From the NCBI GenBank assembly GCA_023101885.1, contig JALPQD010000303.1, positions 1,383,786-1,447,785 of the forward strand: a stretch of 64,000 nt of DNA, in the 5' to 3' direction. Numbering within the stretch: the stretch's first letter is position 1; every line of letters starts with the position of its first letter. This DNA comes from Typhlomys cinereus. Its lineage: Eukaryota; Chordata; Mammalia; Rodentia; Platacanthomyidae. The notes beneath the pieces are model-generated. The model did not search any database. It worked only from the letters and a program-made list of their open reading frames with translations, and had not been told where the DNA came from. Shown one piece after another: positions 33,085-41,574 of this stretch. Made by a program: the position numbers and the translations under genes.

Positions 33085-35819
33085 GGGGCACCATGTTTCC
33101 CTATGGAGAACCAAGATTGACTTCAGAAATCATCCCAACATTATCCATTTTTCAACATTTTTGTTCTACAACTTTTGGATATCCATATCAAGTCTAATTT
33201 TATTTTATTATTTTTTTCTTTTCATGTGCACATGTATTATGTGTGTGTGTGCGTGTTTGGATGTGGATGGGCGTACATGTTTGTGGGAATGTGTATGCAA
33301 GAGGGCACTTAAGTATATGTGCCTGTGGAAGTCCAATCATCCTGGGCTGCTTTTCCATCTTACTGCTTTGCTCTGGGGTTTCCAAGGCTCTGCCTTCTAG
33401 GACTAGAATTATAAGCCACTGCCATTTCTGCACAGCATTTTTTTGTATGACATGTGGGGATCCAAACTTATAAGATATCATAATATCTTTTACAAAGGAA
33501 ACCATGATACACATAGTCAAGAAGCATGCCCTCCTGAATTTTCTTGTAGAATCTTTATAAAATATACCCATCTTGCTTCTTTTAGGCACATTCTTTCCTC
33601 TTGTTAAGACTCCATAAAATCAAGACATTCTTGTCTTGACTAAATGAAGCACTGTATAGCTCACTCGGAACATTGCACCATTCTAAACCCATAAAAGTGA
33701 TCTATATAAAAATAATTGGAGTAAAATCCTGTTATTTACATAATACTGATTAGAAATTGGCATTGGGATCTTAGACCATGGAATCAAACATAAATCTAAA
33801 TATTTCTCCAAAAGGTGAGATCCTCCAAATTGATGACCAGTGGCCTCATTTTGCTTGTTGGGGACATCCTATCTGTTGGTTAATGGAAGAAAGCAACAAG
33901 TGACACTAAATAAAGAAATAAAACATGAATTAATTTCAATGATAGAAATATGATGCCATTTATGTAGTTTTATCATTTCCCAATAGCATAAAACTGTGCT
34001 TTATTCTTCCAATTATTTCAAAAACTTTTATCTCCATGGAAGAAATTATAGTACACCTCATCACATTTAACATGCTTCAGTTATTCAGTTATTTATTGTT
34101 ATATGTTGCAGCATCTGTCAGAAACAATCAAGGCTTCAAAGCCAGCTGGACCCCCACTGTTTCCATGTGTGAATTTCCCAAGCTACCCAAGCCAGTGTGA
34201 TCTTTGGCTTTGTCACTGTGCAGTGGTTGCTATGGGACTGATAAGAAAAGCAAAAACCAAACTAACAAAATTCTGCAACATGCAGTGGCTTTCAAAAAGG
34301 GTGTGGGGGAGAAATCCGTCAGCCACACAGTTTTAACTTCTATTTCCCTAAAATGTTCTTTCCATCTGTGACATTATTTATTTTGCTAAGAAAGGAGAGA
34401 TTACTAATTATCCTTCTTTGCAAGATATATCTTCCCAGATATAGCTGATTATTAACAAAGAACAACAGCCTCCACCTTTTTGAGTGAATGAGCAGTTCTT
34501 GTTGCCTATCTGACTGTAAATCGTAGCTTTATTTACTTAATCCTTGGATTGTCACAAATGACACATACGAACCGTCTGTACTCCCAAAGTGTAGAAAGAA
34601 ATCTGTAACCTGGGTGTCACCATAGAAGAGTGGCCTGATTGGATTTGGGGTACATAACTCTTGTCATAAAGAATAAAATCACCCATGGCTGTGAGCCCAG
34701 GTCTGAGCAGCCTCAGGGGTCTGTGGTCTGTCTTGAATATCTGTGACATCTTCCAGAAAGAGAAGTTTGGATTTTAAGGGGGAATAAAGTCAACCCAATG
34801 AGCAGCAGATTCAAGAAGATTAATGTTGTTAAATTTAGTAGGAAAAATTTCCTAGCCTTCTGCGAACCTACTGTTTTTGGAGGTAGGGCTGCCCATTCCG
34901 ATATGACCTGATCCAGAGCTTGTGAGTTTGGCTCATTGTGATCTGGGCCACAGGAGCAGCCACGTCTCCCTCCTAGCCTAGATTTCCAATTCATGGTATG
35001 GGGATCATAGTACTTCTGGGAACCAACCCACACAGAGGTTGGAAGGCCATCTGACCCTTCGGAGGACTAAATAAGTGGCCCTCTTTTCTGCATCTTCAAT
35101 GATGCTTTTCCTCTCACCGCATCATCCTGCTCGACTCCCACATCCAGCATCTTGACTTTCCTCCCCTCCGCCGCAGGTGCTAGACCAGGCTCAGGTGCGT
35201 AAGCCTGTGAACGTCCAGATGCTCTTCTCCAACCCCCTGGACGAGCCGGTCAAGGACTGTGTGCTGATGGTGGAGGGCAGCGGGCTGCTGCGCGGCAACC
35301 TCAAGATCGAGTGAGTCTCAGGCCTGAGCGGCCTTGCGGGGATGATGGGAGGGAGAAAGAACAGAGAACCCTCTGGCTCTAAGGTCTCCATTCTTTTGCA
35401 GGCTTTAATACTCAAGATCTGCCTTTGCATTTGGTTTAGGATTCAACAAATTCAAAATGTTGGTCACCAGAGCTAAGAACTGGCCCTTAGGGCTTTGCAT
35501 ATTGGGAGACCGTGAGATTACTTCTCCCTTTCTCTGTTGCAAGTCATATGGAGGGAGCAAGTGACCCAGAGAGGCAGCTAGAGGGAGTAGTAATCTTGCC
35601 TGACCTTACTAAATTAGGTCTAGGGATCACAGATGATCTCACATGGGCATTGATCTGTCCTTTCCTATTAGTGTGCCAGCCCTGCGCCCCAAGGAGAAGT
35701 CCCGGATCCGATTCGAGATTCTTCCCACCCGAAGTGGCACCAAACAATTGCTTGCTGACTTCTCCTGCAACAAGTTCCCTGCAATCAAGGCTATGCTGTC
35801 CATCGATGTCGCTGAATGA
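8604..35819 (+). CDS. TGM3: TGM3, protein-glutamine gamma-glutamyltransferase E (exons 2-13)
   Basis: Calcium-dependent transglutaminase that forms isopeptide bonds between glutamine and lysine side chains. In the family it cross-links cornified-envelope and hair proteins in differentiating keratinocytes, and it is made as a zymogen cleaved in the linker after the catalytic core. The joined coding parts are 8604-8777, 9150-9392, 10231-10349, 11616-11744, 15453-15630, 15726-15861, 23591-23694, 25272-25517, 28590-28898, 31806-31963, 35177-35310 and 35672-35819. With the missing seven coding bases of exon 1 they give 694 codons plus TGA, against 693 residues in human and mouse. Numbering from the presumed Met, I see Cys274 in GQCWVFAGT, His332 in NFHVWNEGW, Asp355 in QVLDATPQ, and gating Trp238 and Trp329. 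Calcium-site residues Ala223/Asn226/Asn228/Asp230, Asp303/Asp305/Asn307/Ser309/Asp326 and Asn395/Glu445/Glu450 are present. The C-terminus ends AMLSIDVAE. No frameshift or internal stop, so the gene looks functional. Identity rests on remembered human and mouse TGM3; other transglutaminases fit much less well. Confidence 0.97.
8797..8893 (+). repeat. Compound (CA)n-(CACG)n-(CA)n microsatellite in intron 2
   Basis: About 97 bp of alternating purine-pyrimidine sequence with a block of GCAC units in the middle, starting 20 bp after the exon 2 GT donor. Such sequence favours left-handed DNA and is usually length-polymorphic. Confidence 0.95.
9150..9392 (+). CDS. TGM3: TGM3 exon 3
   Basis: Acceptor 'ctttgacag', donor 'gtaggt', phase 1 at both ends, 243 bp. 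Encodes the rest of the beta-sandwich domain, ending [14 protein letters not shown]. Within [12 protein letters not shown] there is one more residue (an Arg codon, 'aga', near 9213) than in the human and mouse proteins as I recall them; this explains the 694 rather than 693 codon length. Confidence 0.96.
9615..9895 (+). mobile_element. B2-like SINE in intron 3
   Basis: Head 'gggcaggagagatggctcag', A box and diverged B box ('gaattcagatcccat'), 'gacggagcctgggaaccccc' in the body, and a CA-rich tail with A-rich end. Older than the copies near 58-62 kb, judging by divergence. Intron 3 (9393-10230) holds nothing else I recognise. Confidence 0.85.
10231..10349 (+). CDS. TGM3: TGM3 exon 4
   Basis: Acceptor 'tgtctaacag', donor 'gtaaaa', 119 bp. 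Encodes [19 protein letters not shown] through VGWNFGQ, the linker from beta-sandwich to catalytic core. [15 protein letters not shown] is identical to the mouse protein as recalled. The donor is weaker than its neighbours. Confidence 0.96.
10350..11615 (+). other. TGM3 intron 4, no feature recognised
   Basis: 1,266 bp between exons 4 and 5. I saw no transposable element, RNA gene or coding segment that I could support on either strand. GT...AG ends are present. Confidence 0.6.
11616..11744 (+). CDS. TGM3: TGM3 exon 5
   Basis: Acceptor 'ttttgaacag', donor 'gtgagt', phase 0 at the end, 129 bp. Encodes [19 protein letters not shown], then [19 protein letters not shown] and VLSAM. The final Ala223 is the first ligand of calcium site 1. 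Confidence 0.96.
12455..12506 (+). repeat. B1 SINE 3' fragment in intron 5
   Basis: 'caggtcagtgtgaactacag' to 'gaccttgtctccaaaa' is the last third of a B1 element with a short A-rich end. Old and truncated. Confidence 0.5.
12619..12644 (+). repeat. Poly-T run in intron 5
   Basis: An almost pure run of T of about 26 bases, after 'ctttttcttt'. It is probably the A tail of a decayed antisense retroelement, but its body (to about 12850) is not recognisable. Confidence 0.8.
13385..13600 (-). repeat. Old L1 3' UTR fragment, antisense, in intron 5
   Basis: 'catacaagctcaataggta' at about 13424-13442 followed by a C/T-rich tract to about 13570 is the complement of the 3' end seen in younger form at 45231, 59085 and 60759. 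More diverged than those. Confidence 0.65.
14594..14644 (+). repeat. (TG)n microsatellite in intron 5
   Basis: About 25 uninterrupted TG units, directly followed by an antisense ID-like fragment. It faces a complementary (CA)n tract about 450 bp downstream. Confidence 0.95.
14645..14722 (-). repeat. ID-like SINE fragment, antisense
   Basis: 'actactgggatttggaacct' through 'ccagctatatcccaat' is the complement of a diverged ID element. The (TG)n tract lies at its distal end, fitting an expanded tail. Confidence 0.5.
15093..15148 (+). repeat. (CA)n microsatellite in intron 5
   Basis: About 28 uninterrupted CA units, ending about 300 bp before exon 6. Complementary to the (TG)n tract at 14594-14644. 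Confidence 0.95.
15453..15630 (+). CDS. TGM3: TGM3 exon 6 (active-site cysteine)
   Basis: Acceptor 'gtttctgtctag', donor 'gtaact', 178 bp. Begins [16 protein letters not shown] (calcium-site 1 ligands Asn226, Asn228, Asp230 and gating Trp238) and ends [17 protein letters not shown], with the nucleophile Cys274. Intron 6 is only 95 bp (15631-15725), so exons 6 and 7 nearly form one block. Confidence 0.97.
15726..15861 (+). CDS. TGM3: TGM3 exon 7
   Basis: Acceptor 'tactttggattttag', donor 'gtaagt', 136 bp. Encodes [19 protein letters not shown], then [13 protein letters not shown] and GSDSVW. Asp303, Asp305, Asn307 and Ser309 match calcium site 3, with Asp326 following. Gating Trp329 is split across the exon 7/8 junction. 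Confidence 0.97.
16285..16411 (-). repeat. B1 SINE, antisense, diverged, in intron 7
   Basis: 'aagacagggaattgctctg' through 'cctcagcctcctagtattga' to 'acatatccagc' is the complement of a B1 element, with its A-rich end at about 16285. Between it and 17310 the intron is AT-rich, with CA/TA dinucleotide patches at 16690-16735. Confidence 0.7.
17311..17795 (-). pseudogene. RPL21 processed pseudogene
   Basis: Retrocopy of the ribosomal protein eL21 mRNA, antisense within TGM3 intron 7. On the minus strand it starts with an ATG at 17795-17793 encoding MTNTKGKN, then [10 protein letters not shown]; later come [19 protein letters not shown] and KENDQKKKK, all recognisable RPL21. The 3' UTR carries AATAAA (complement of 17330-17335) and a short A tail at 17312-17317. 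No introns, internal deletions, at least one frame change and an early stop in the middle third: non-functional. Clear 5' UTR similarity was not seen beyond the ATG. Confidence 0.88.
19761..20082 (+). mobile_element. B2-like SINE in intron 7
   Basis: Head 'gcggctggacagatggctcg' with A box, diverged B box ('gagtttggattccag') and a long CA/CACA-rich 3' part. Older copy. The flanking stretch 17850-19750 of intron 7 shows nothing I recognise. Confidence 0.8.
20770..20870 (-). repeat. Possible B1 remnant, antisense
   Basis: 'ggaggcagggtattgtggtt' and 'tgcttcagcttcccaagtg' resemble the complement of B1 but with many changes. Low confidence. Confidence 0.4.
21555..21690 (-). repeat. Possible old L1 3' UTR fragment, antisense
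   Basis: 'cagtttcataaaagaatac' and 'cacttgctacccaatcctct' resemble the complement of rodent L1 (Lx-like) 3' UTR. A related segment is at 48060-48580. No clear borders. Confidence 0.4.
21910..22187 (+). mobile_element. B2-like SINE with (TC)n tail in intron 7
   Basis: Head 'gggctggagagatggctcag', B box 'gagttcagatcc', an internal A run (21987-22005), 'gggcggagcctggaaactcc', then a (TC)n tract (22142-22177) in place of the usual CA tract, and 'aaataaagttt'. Confidence 0.88.
22838..22911 (+). repeat. Polypyrimidine (CTTTT)n-like tract in intron 7
   Basis: About 75 bp made almost only of T and C in 'tttct' units; nearly pure homopyrimidine. It lies about 680 bp before exon 8. Confidence 0.85.
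23591..23694 (+). CDS. TGM3: TGM3 exon 8 (active-site His and Asp)
   Basis: Acceptor 'cttctgtctgcag', donor 'gtgacc', 104 bp. Encodes [14 protein letters not shown], then [19 protein letters not shown]. His332 and Asp355 complete the triad with Cys274 from exon 6. The donor 'aag|gtgacc' is weaker than consensus. Confidence 0.97.
23695..25271 (+). other. TGM3 intron 8, no feature recognised
   Basis: 1,577 bp, largely unique-looking. I saw no SINE, L1 or coding segment to support. The second half (24940-25260) is G-rich and open in several frames but shows no protein similarity I know. Confidence 0.55.
25272..25517 (+). CDS. TGM3: TGM3 exon 9
   Basis: Acceptor 'tatcttatttaccag', donor 'gtaaga', 246 bp. 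Encodes [30 protein letters not shown], and [20 protein letters not shown] to KYPE. Asn395 and Glu445 are calcium-site 2 ligands; the human Ser ligand position is Thr417 here. This ends the catalytic core. Confidence 0.97.
26270..26712 (-). pseudogene. Unidentified coding-like segment, probably a broken gene copy, antisense in intron 9
   Basis: On the minus strand, an open frame of about 100 codons starts after a good acceptor-like sequence ('ccttctgtcatag'), encodes a hydrophobic stretch ([12 protein letters not shown]), then [18 protein letters not shown] and [12 protein letters not shown], and stops near 26394. Shifting frame after 'SLC' lets coding-like sequence continue ([15 protein letters not shown], then [20 protein letters not shown]) to TAA at 26270-26272. 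That pattern suggests a protein-coding copy with a frameshift. I do not recognise the protein. No A tail or target duplication was seen. It could also be chance. Confidence 0.4.
28280..28341 (+). repeat. Purine-rich (GGAA/GAAA) tract in intron 9
   Basis: About 60 bp of nearly pure purine, about 250 bp before exon 10. Intron 9 (25518-28589) otherwise shows only the antisense coding-like stretch and no transposon that I can name. Confidence 0.8.
28590..28898 (+). CDS. TGM3: TGM3 exon 10 (activation linker and first beta-barrel)
   Basis: Acceptor 'caacacacag', donor 'gtaact', 309 bp, the longest coding exon. Starts [17 protein letters not shown] with calcium-site 2 ligand Glu450, then the loop [19 protein letters not shown] (about residues 465-483), where the family's zymogen is cut to activate it (cathepsin L is the reported protease). 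The loop differs from human and mouse more than the flanking parts do. The barrel begins with [19 protein letters not shown] and ends ISLDPEE. Confidence 0.97.
29908..29976 (-). repeat. ID-like SINE fragment, antisense, in intron 10
   Basis: 'agggctggaacccaaggtct' to 'gtacatccctagtttggg' is the complement of a diverged ID head and body. Confidence 0.45.
31126..31490 (+). repeat. LTR-like interspersed repeat in intron 10
   Basis: Shares a core with copies at 37195-37600, 47325-47665 and 59671-59973: 'aagtcaaacaatttaaggg', 'agggagatttattcagctta', 'gttccagag', then a G-rich part. The best bounded copy (59671-59973) starts TG and ends CA, which suggests a solo LTR. Family not named; orientation given is that of the shared core. 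Confidence 0.6.
31511..31733 (-). mobile_element. B4-type SINE (B1 plus ID), antisense, in intron 10
   Basis: From a poly-T (31511-31520), 'gtgacagtctcattagccc' and 'gtgctgggattacaggcat' form an antisense B1; 'gatgctggggctaaaaccca' to 'ccaactgagccacatccctag' forms an adjoining antisense ID. This fused order is that of B4. It ends about 70 bp before exon 11. Confidence 0.7.
31806..31963 (+). CDS. TGM3: TGM3 exon 11
   Basis: Acceptor 'ttctcctcacag', donor 'gtaaga', 158 bp. Encodes [20 protein letters not shown], then [19 protein letters not shown] and [14 protein letters not shown], the end of beta-barrel 1 and the linker to barrel 2. Confidence 0.96.
32056..32067 (+). repeat. Poly-G run in intron 11
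   Basis: About 12 consecutive G. A single-base run of this length is prone to length change and to sequencing error. Confidence 0.85.
33041..33081 (+). repeat. (TG)n microsatellite in intron 11
   Basis: About 20 TG units, followed by 'aaggggcaccatgtttccc' to 'gacttcagaaatcatccc', which resembles the antisense 3' region of the B2-like SINE, so it is probably the expanded tail of a decayed copy. Confidence 0.9.
33230..33470 (-). repeat. B2-like SINE, antisense, diverged, in intron 11
   Basis: A GT-rich start, 'gtccaatcatcctgggctgc', then 'gctttgctctggggtttcca' and 'aaggctctgcc' are the complement of the family body. The tRNA-like head is lost. The rest of the intron (33480-35170) shows nothing I recognise. 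Confidence 0.65.
35177..35310 (+). CDS. TGM3: TGM3 exon 12
   Basis: Acceptor 'ccctccgccgcag', donor 'gtgagt', 134 bp. Encodes [36 protein letters not shown] and LLRGNLKI, the start of beta-barrel 2. This exon is clearly richer in GC than its surroundings. Confidence 0.97.
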
Positions 35820-36306
35820 AGGGCCCAACAACCCCCCCCCAACTTGGGTAACACAGAGCAAGAAAGGCTCACCTTAGAGTGAAACTGCTGCCCATGTCAT
35901 CCAGCTTGGGAAGCCCACTGTGTCTCTAAGGGTTACCAGATATGGACTTTTAGCAAGCCCCTCCCCCAACCCCTCACCTCAGTCTGGACGAGGGGCACCT
36001 TGGCCTGAGACTTGATCACTTTTGCACATTTCCTGTCCACTAGTCCTGAAGATGCCTTCTCTGTGAGCCCATGCCCTGCTTGTCCCTCGCACCCACCAAT
36101 GCTGCAGGGCAGAGCAGCACCTGCCCTGGGAACTCTCTGAACACATACTGGGAAAAGCTGTGACTGGTCTGGTCTGTTTGCTGATCCCCAGCCTGAAGTT
36201 GGGATATTTGTGTTCCTCCTTCAGGCTTCTGTGGAAGGCAGAGAGTATTCACATGCCATGGCATTTGCACCCTTATAATCAAAATAAATGTTTAAAAAGT
36301 GTAATC
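35672..36306 (+). CDS. TGM3: TGM3 exon 13: last coding exon and 3' UTR
   Basis: Acceptor 'ctttcctattag'. The coding part, 35672-35819, encodes [36 protein letters not shown] and AMLSIDVAE, ending TGA at 35817-35819. The 3' UTR runs about 487 bp to just past the polyadenylation signal; it contains a C9 run at 35832-35840. The end base is an estimate from the signal position. Confidence 0.94.
36283..36288 (+). promoter_or_regulatory. TGM3: TGM3 polyadenylation signal AATAAA
   Basis: Canonical hexamer 464 bp after the stop codon, followed within 20-35 bp by GT-containing sequence ('aaaaagtgtaatcac'). No earlier AATAAA lies in the 3' UTR. Confidence 0.85.
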
Positions 36307-36695
36307 ACATAACACTGACTTCACCAGACTGCTGCTTTGCCTCGGGTGATGAACAAGGGAGAGCAACCAGAAGTTGGTCAACTTCTTTAGAGAGGGGCTA
36401 GACTTGGGGAGGCCTTGTCCACTGTGTTCCAATGTCCATAGGCAGTGGGCTTGTTCCTGGTGGTTTTACATGAAAGAACGGGGAGACATTGTAAACAAGT
36501 TGTGAAAACTTTCTAATGTGATGCCCAAAACTAGATGAAATTCTTTATCATAGTAGGCTCCTGTATGCTTGGAAAACTGTCTTATAATTTCAAAAAGAGA
36601 AAAGGGACTTCAAAATCTCGCTGGAACTTTCTGGGAGACCAAGCTGCTGCTCGTGGTCTAGCTTCTGCTCACACCGGGAGCCTTCTTGTTATACT
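36307..36695 (+). other. Intergenic, nothing recognised
   Basis: Sequence just past the TGM3 3' end. No gene, RNA or transposon could be supported. Confidence 0.5.
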
Positions 36696-36699
36696 AGCC

Positions 36700-37110
36700 C
36701 ACTTGCTGTTGCTATCACAAAATACCATAGACTGGATAATACCCAAAAAAGAAGGTTATTGAGCTCACGATTGGGGGAGGGTCTGAAAGTTTATATATGG
36801 TAACAGCCTTGATCAGCATTTCATGGTAGATGGCCGGAATATGTGCAAGAAGAAAACGTCACATGGCAAGAAAGGAAGTTAGAATGGGGTAGACCCTGCC
36901 TCACTGTGCTGCGGCAGCTCTCTCCTCATATAATTCACTCAAGGTCCCAGAACTGCCTCTCTGCTTCGGAGGGAACCACTCTCTCGTTCAGGCCTCTCAT
37001 CAGCTCCCAGTAGTTCTCCAAAGTTTTCTGTCACTTGTAAGCATAACCCCACTAAGGACTAGGCTTCCAGTCACGAGTAGGTGGGAGGGGAACTCAAACT
37101 ATATGGAAAC
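36700..37110 (+). repeat. Mammalian interspersed repeat, family unassigned
   Basis: 'ttgctgttgctatcacaaaa' with 'taccatagactggataatac' at the start, and 'ggaactcaaactatatgga' near the end, resemble an old LTR or DNA-element type common in mammals. Not assigned. Confidence 0.45.
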
Positions 37111-37194
37111 CATAGTATCTTCCAAACTCTCTGCCATCAGGAGAGAATGTGCATGCCAGCCAGCCAGCCACAGCACCATAGAGAACTTTCTGCT

Positions 37195-37600
37195 CTATGT
37201 CAGTTGCCCTAACTGCTGCTGTGACATAACATTCAAACTCAAGCAACTTAAAGGGAGAAAAAGGAGATTTATTTAGCTTACAGCTCCAGAGGGGAGATAT
37301 GGTCCATTATGGCAGAAAAGTCATAGCTGGTTGGCAGAAAGTGAAAATGGCTTAAGTCACTGCAGACATATGGCAGCTGAGAGAGCAAGCTGCCAACTGT
37401 GAGCGCTAAGTGCTTGTGGAAGCGGAGCAGGACCGATGAATCCCAAGGCCCGCTCCTTGCAATGTGTCTTCCCTCCAGAAAAGTCCCACCCCCCACAGGT
37501 GCTATGACCTTCCCAAACACTGATAACCGGTAAAGATTCAAACACAGGAGCCCGTTGGGGGACAACGTACCTTTAACTACGACATACTCTTACTCATACG
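37195..37600 (+). repeat. LTR-like interspersed repeat
   Basis: Same core as 59671-59973: 'ctcaagcaacttaaaggga', 'gagatttatttagcttaca', 'gctccagaggggagatatgg', ending 'cctttaactacgaca'. Longer than the other copies because of an added middle part. Confidence 0.6.
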
Positions 37601-37659
37601 CATATTCTATTCATTCAATACTTTCTCCCTTAAGAAAACCCTAAGCAGCCAACCTCAAC

Positions 37660-37757
37660 TATCATCTACAACCCCAACTCTTGGGAGGCTGAGCCAGGAG
37701 TTCAAGGCCAACTTGGGCGACATAATGAGAGCTTTTCTAAAACAAGCCAAAGATAAC
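37660..37757 (+). repeat. B1 SINE fragment
   Basis: 'aactcttgggaggctgagcc', 'aggagttcaaggccaacttg' and 'gcttttctaaaacaagcc' are B1-like without the 5' end. Confidence 0.55.
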
Positions 37758-37759
37758 AC

Positions 37760-40080
37760 CAAGAGGACCCCAGAGTTCAGTCATTTGTGCTGACCATAGT
37801 CTGGTCGTTCTGCTTTACCTTTCCCTAGTTCAGGGACCCATGCTTTCCACCCCTCACTTCACAACCAGTTGGAGTTATCTTCCCTTGTGCTTGACTGAGG
37901 CCTCTCCCATGCTGGTGAAAGAGACGATGTCACTCTCAACCTTCCTCCTTCCCTCCTTCCTGTTAATTGGTCCTGCAGAACCACATAAGGGAGGACGTCA
38001 GAGAAAAATGACAAAGCTTGTCCTTTCCTGATACCAATGACGCATGGCCACTAATGCCGTCTGTGAGCTCGTGTTTAAGCGCAGTCTTTGTACATGGCAT
38101 GTTCCATGATGTAGGAAACATGGCTTTGGTCCTGGAGATGCATCTGCTTCCTCTAACTCCCCTGGAAGAGCACAAGGGCACGTTCATGATAACTGAGCTA
38201 TTTTCCTGCCCACGGGAAGTTCATACCTCACCTCCTTGTCCTGCCAAAACAATCAACAAACAAAATCAAGCAGACTGACCTTTCAATTTCTGCACGTCAA
38301 ACTGCTCCCATATCCCACTTCCACAATTTCCTAGGGGAAAGCTGACGCCAGAATCTGCATCAGTACCTGCTTCTCATGTTAGACCCTCCCAACACTGGGC
38401 CCTGCCTTGGGTAACTGAGTGCAACTGGGTCCTGCATCTCTGCAGCCAAGCAGAGGGAAAGGCTGCTGTCTCTCTTTGGAAGCTTCAATCTCTCCCAGTG
38501 GATTATTGGGGTCTACCCTTTATCTTGACTTGAGTTTAGGGATGTTCATTCCTCTTTGGAGACTCTGCCTCAGCCCCCAGTGAGGATCTGGGATGAAGTA
38601 AATAGACTGCTCTGGCATCTGATAGAAAGATATCCAGAGATTTCCGTTTCCTCCTACTCGTAGGAGGCTTGCCCCATACTGATTCTCTCGCACAGCAGCT
38701 CATCTGTAAGCATTTCCTATGTGCCTACTTGGGTTCAGAGACAACAACAACAAAAAAAAACAACATCCATGTGACTCTGCCTTTGACTTTCTGCCCTCAA
38801 GGAGACTTCTAAGATATGACATTGAAAATTCATGTAGAGTTCCTAACTAACCCCAGGCACAAATGTCTTGTGAGGGATACATTTAATAAACCGTCCATCC
38901 CTCTTGGGTTCTGAACAAGTTTAGAAATAACTAAAAACAAACAAAAAATATACAGATGCTATAACACTACATTTATTTCTGGAAGAATTGAACTTGGATA
39001 AGATGCAAATGGCCTGCCAGTCAACAAGAATTCAGTTGATTTGTCATATTGGTTGTTATACATCCTGGAGACCCAAAATGCAGGTAAGACAGGCATTTAT
39101 CTCCTTCTTGTGAAGATTTCAGACAGACAGTCCAAGCATCCACTCCATTCAGCATTACTCTCCTAGGATAGTTTTCACCTCGGGTCAAAATGGCTTAAGG
39201 CATAATGACAGCCATCCTTCTAGTTGGAGACATGAATATACCTTTGCCATCAAGAAAATAATCTGACCATTAATATTTGAAATTACACATTTCATGTCCT
39301 CTCATATCCATTGGATAGTATTTAATGATATCGTGACGGCTTGCTACCAGGAAAGTTGGATGTTTAGGCTTTCATTCACCTAGTATTTGAAGTTTCTACT
39401 ATTACTATTACAAGAAAGGTAACCAGTGGTAGCCTCCGTGACCCACCCACACATGGGCAATGTTGAATAAGAAATGGACAATGCATGCAAGAAACCTGGA
39501 GAAGTCAAGAGGACCAAAGGAAAGTTGAATACGCATATCTAATTATTCTTTACAAATTTATCCATCAGGTAAGCCAACTCAAGCCCGTGAGGGACTGAGA
39601 CAAGCTTGGAACATGCCTGTTTCTTGCAGAGACCAAAGTAGGAAAAACCCTTTTTCCAGAATAGTTCCCTGCTTTCTAATCTCTGCTCTTTCCAAATCTG
39701 GGCCTGTCTAAACATGCCCTGTGGAGACTCAGCCATGTTTTTTTTTCCTGAAAATATCTCAATACAAAGATCTCTAACCTTTGAGAACAGATTCATTATT
39801 TGAAACCAGGTAGGAGTTAGCAGAATCCAAGCTACTGATGAAGCAAAATGAGAATTGGTTCAGACAAAAATTAAAAAATATCATCTATGTCCTTGGGGAT
39901 GTCCAGATTGGTTAGAAGTATAAGTGAAACATTGGAAATAGTGCTTACTGAAGAAAAGAGAGGCAAGTGTAGAGAGGATGGCCCTTCAGAGAGGTCTGAC
40001 ATGTCTGAAAGGAGAGGCAGCAAAAAGGAAGGTGGGACAATTCTGAAAAAAACCCAGTCCACCCTAGGGAGCTGAAGTAC
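37760..40080 (+). other. Intergenic, nothing recognised
   Basis: About 2.3 kb without a repeat I can name. Open frames here are short and show no familiar protein. Confidence 0.5.
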
Positions 40081-40098
40081 AAAATTCCTTATTATTCT

Positions 40099-40309
40099 GG
40101 GCTGGAGAGATGGCTCAGGGTTTTCGGGCAAAAGGTCCTGAGTTTGTATACCAAGTCTCATGTAAAAACGCCAGCTGAAATGTTTGTGACCTGTACTTCC
40201 GACTCTGGTGGACAGATCCTGGGAAATCCCAGAGCAAAGCAAAAAAAGAGGTAGAAGTAATCCAGGATGATTCCTGAAGTCACCCTTGGGACACACAGTG
40301 CCCTCTGAT

Positions 40310-40347
<38 letters not shown>

Positions 40348-40366
40348 GAAAAATAAATTATTTCTT
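40099..40366 (+). mobile_element. B2-like SINE with exact 13-bp target duplication
   Basis: Head 'gggctggagagatggctcag', body with 'tccaggatgattcctgaagt', (CA)n at about 40311-40345 and an A-rich tail. The duplicated target 'aaaattccttatt' is at 40081-40093 and 40367-40379. Confidence 0.92.
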
Positions 40367-40496
40367 AAAATTCCTTATTGTTCATGGGGCAGAATTGATT
40401 AGTCACGATTAGGGCTATCCTGGAAGATTATAATCTCCACTCAAAAGTTGAACAGGTCCTAAAAGCATTGAAGGTACCCTGTGCCCTGCACAATTA

Positions 40497-40625
40497 TTTT
40501 AATTTTTTTTTAGTTTTACAAGCATATTGAGTACTTATTTCTGCTTCCCTCCTCCCATTTCCCTTCTTTCCTTTCATCAATCCATCCCACTCCCTCCCAC
40601 TCTCCTGCCTGTCCAGAGAAGCCAG
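40497..40625 (-). repeat. L1 3' end of lineage C, antisense
   Basis: 'ttacaagcatattgagtact' followed by a C/T-rich tract is the complement of the L1 3' end at 63840-63995. Further copies are at 50790 and 50960. Confidence 0.65.
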
Positions 40626-40992
40626 ATCTTTATTCAAGGAAATGTGGAGCAGCCCACCTCCATGCCCGACACATCATCCCAAAGGCAAATCCCAGAAGAC
40701 TGATTTGTGAACCATCTAGGGCAGACCAGACCTGCCTATTTCTGCCACTTGAAAGGTACACAGATGTGATATATAAGGAGTGTGTGTTCCCAAGCTGATT
40801 GGGCCAGGCCAACAGTTCCTAATCGGACATCCAATAGCACAGTCACTACAACCAACTCTCAACAGTTGGGATCCTGTGAAATTAAAGAACTTCTGTTCAG
40901 ATAAAGAGATTGTAACTTGAGCACAAAGGCAACCCACAGAATGGGAGAAAATCTTCACTAACCACATATCTGATAGAGCTCTATTATCCAGA

Positions 40993-41574
40993 GTGCATAA
41001 AGAACTTAGAAAACTAAACACCAAGGAAATAAATGGGCCAATTCAAAAATGGACCTTGGAACTTAAAAGAAACTTTACCAGGGACGAAATTAAAAGGTCT
41101 AACAAATATCTTAAAAGATGCTCCACATCCTTAGCCATCAGGGAAATGCAAATCAAAACTTCCCTGAGGTATCATCTCACCCCGGTCAGGATGGCAAAAA
41201 TCCACAATACAAACAACACCAAATGCTGGAGAGGATATGGAGAAAGGGGAACTCTCCTACATTGCTGGTGGGAATGCAGGCTCATACAGCCACTCTGGCG
41301 AGCCGTCTGGCGATTCTTAAAGAAGTTAAAGATTGAAATGCTATATGACCCTGCTATACCACTTTTGGGAATAACCCTCCATACAGCAAAAATTCATTTC
41401 GATAGCACAAGCACCACCATGTTCATAGCAGCACTGTTTACAATAGCAAAGTCATGGAATCAACCCAAATGTCCAACAGTTGACAAGTGGATAAGGAAAA
41501 TGTGGTACATTTATACAATGGAATACTACTCAACTATCAAAAATGATGAATTAATGCAATTTGCCAGAAAATGA
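40993..41574 (+). pseudogene. L1 ORF2 C-terminal remnant
   Basis: Open for about 193 codons. Matches the end of L1 ORF2 downstream of the reverse transcriptase domain: [34 protein letters not shown], the zinc-knuckle-like [13 protein letters not shown], and MWYIYTMEYYSTIKN. A TGA replaces the Trp codon expected after FARK, so the last ~30 codons are out of the open frame. The reverse transcriptase and endonuclease are absent. Not functional. Confidence 0.92.
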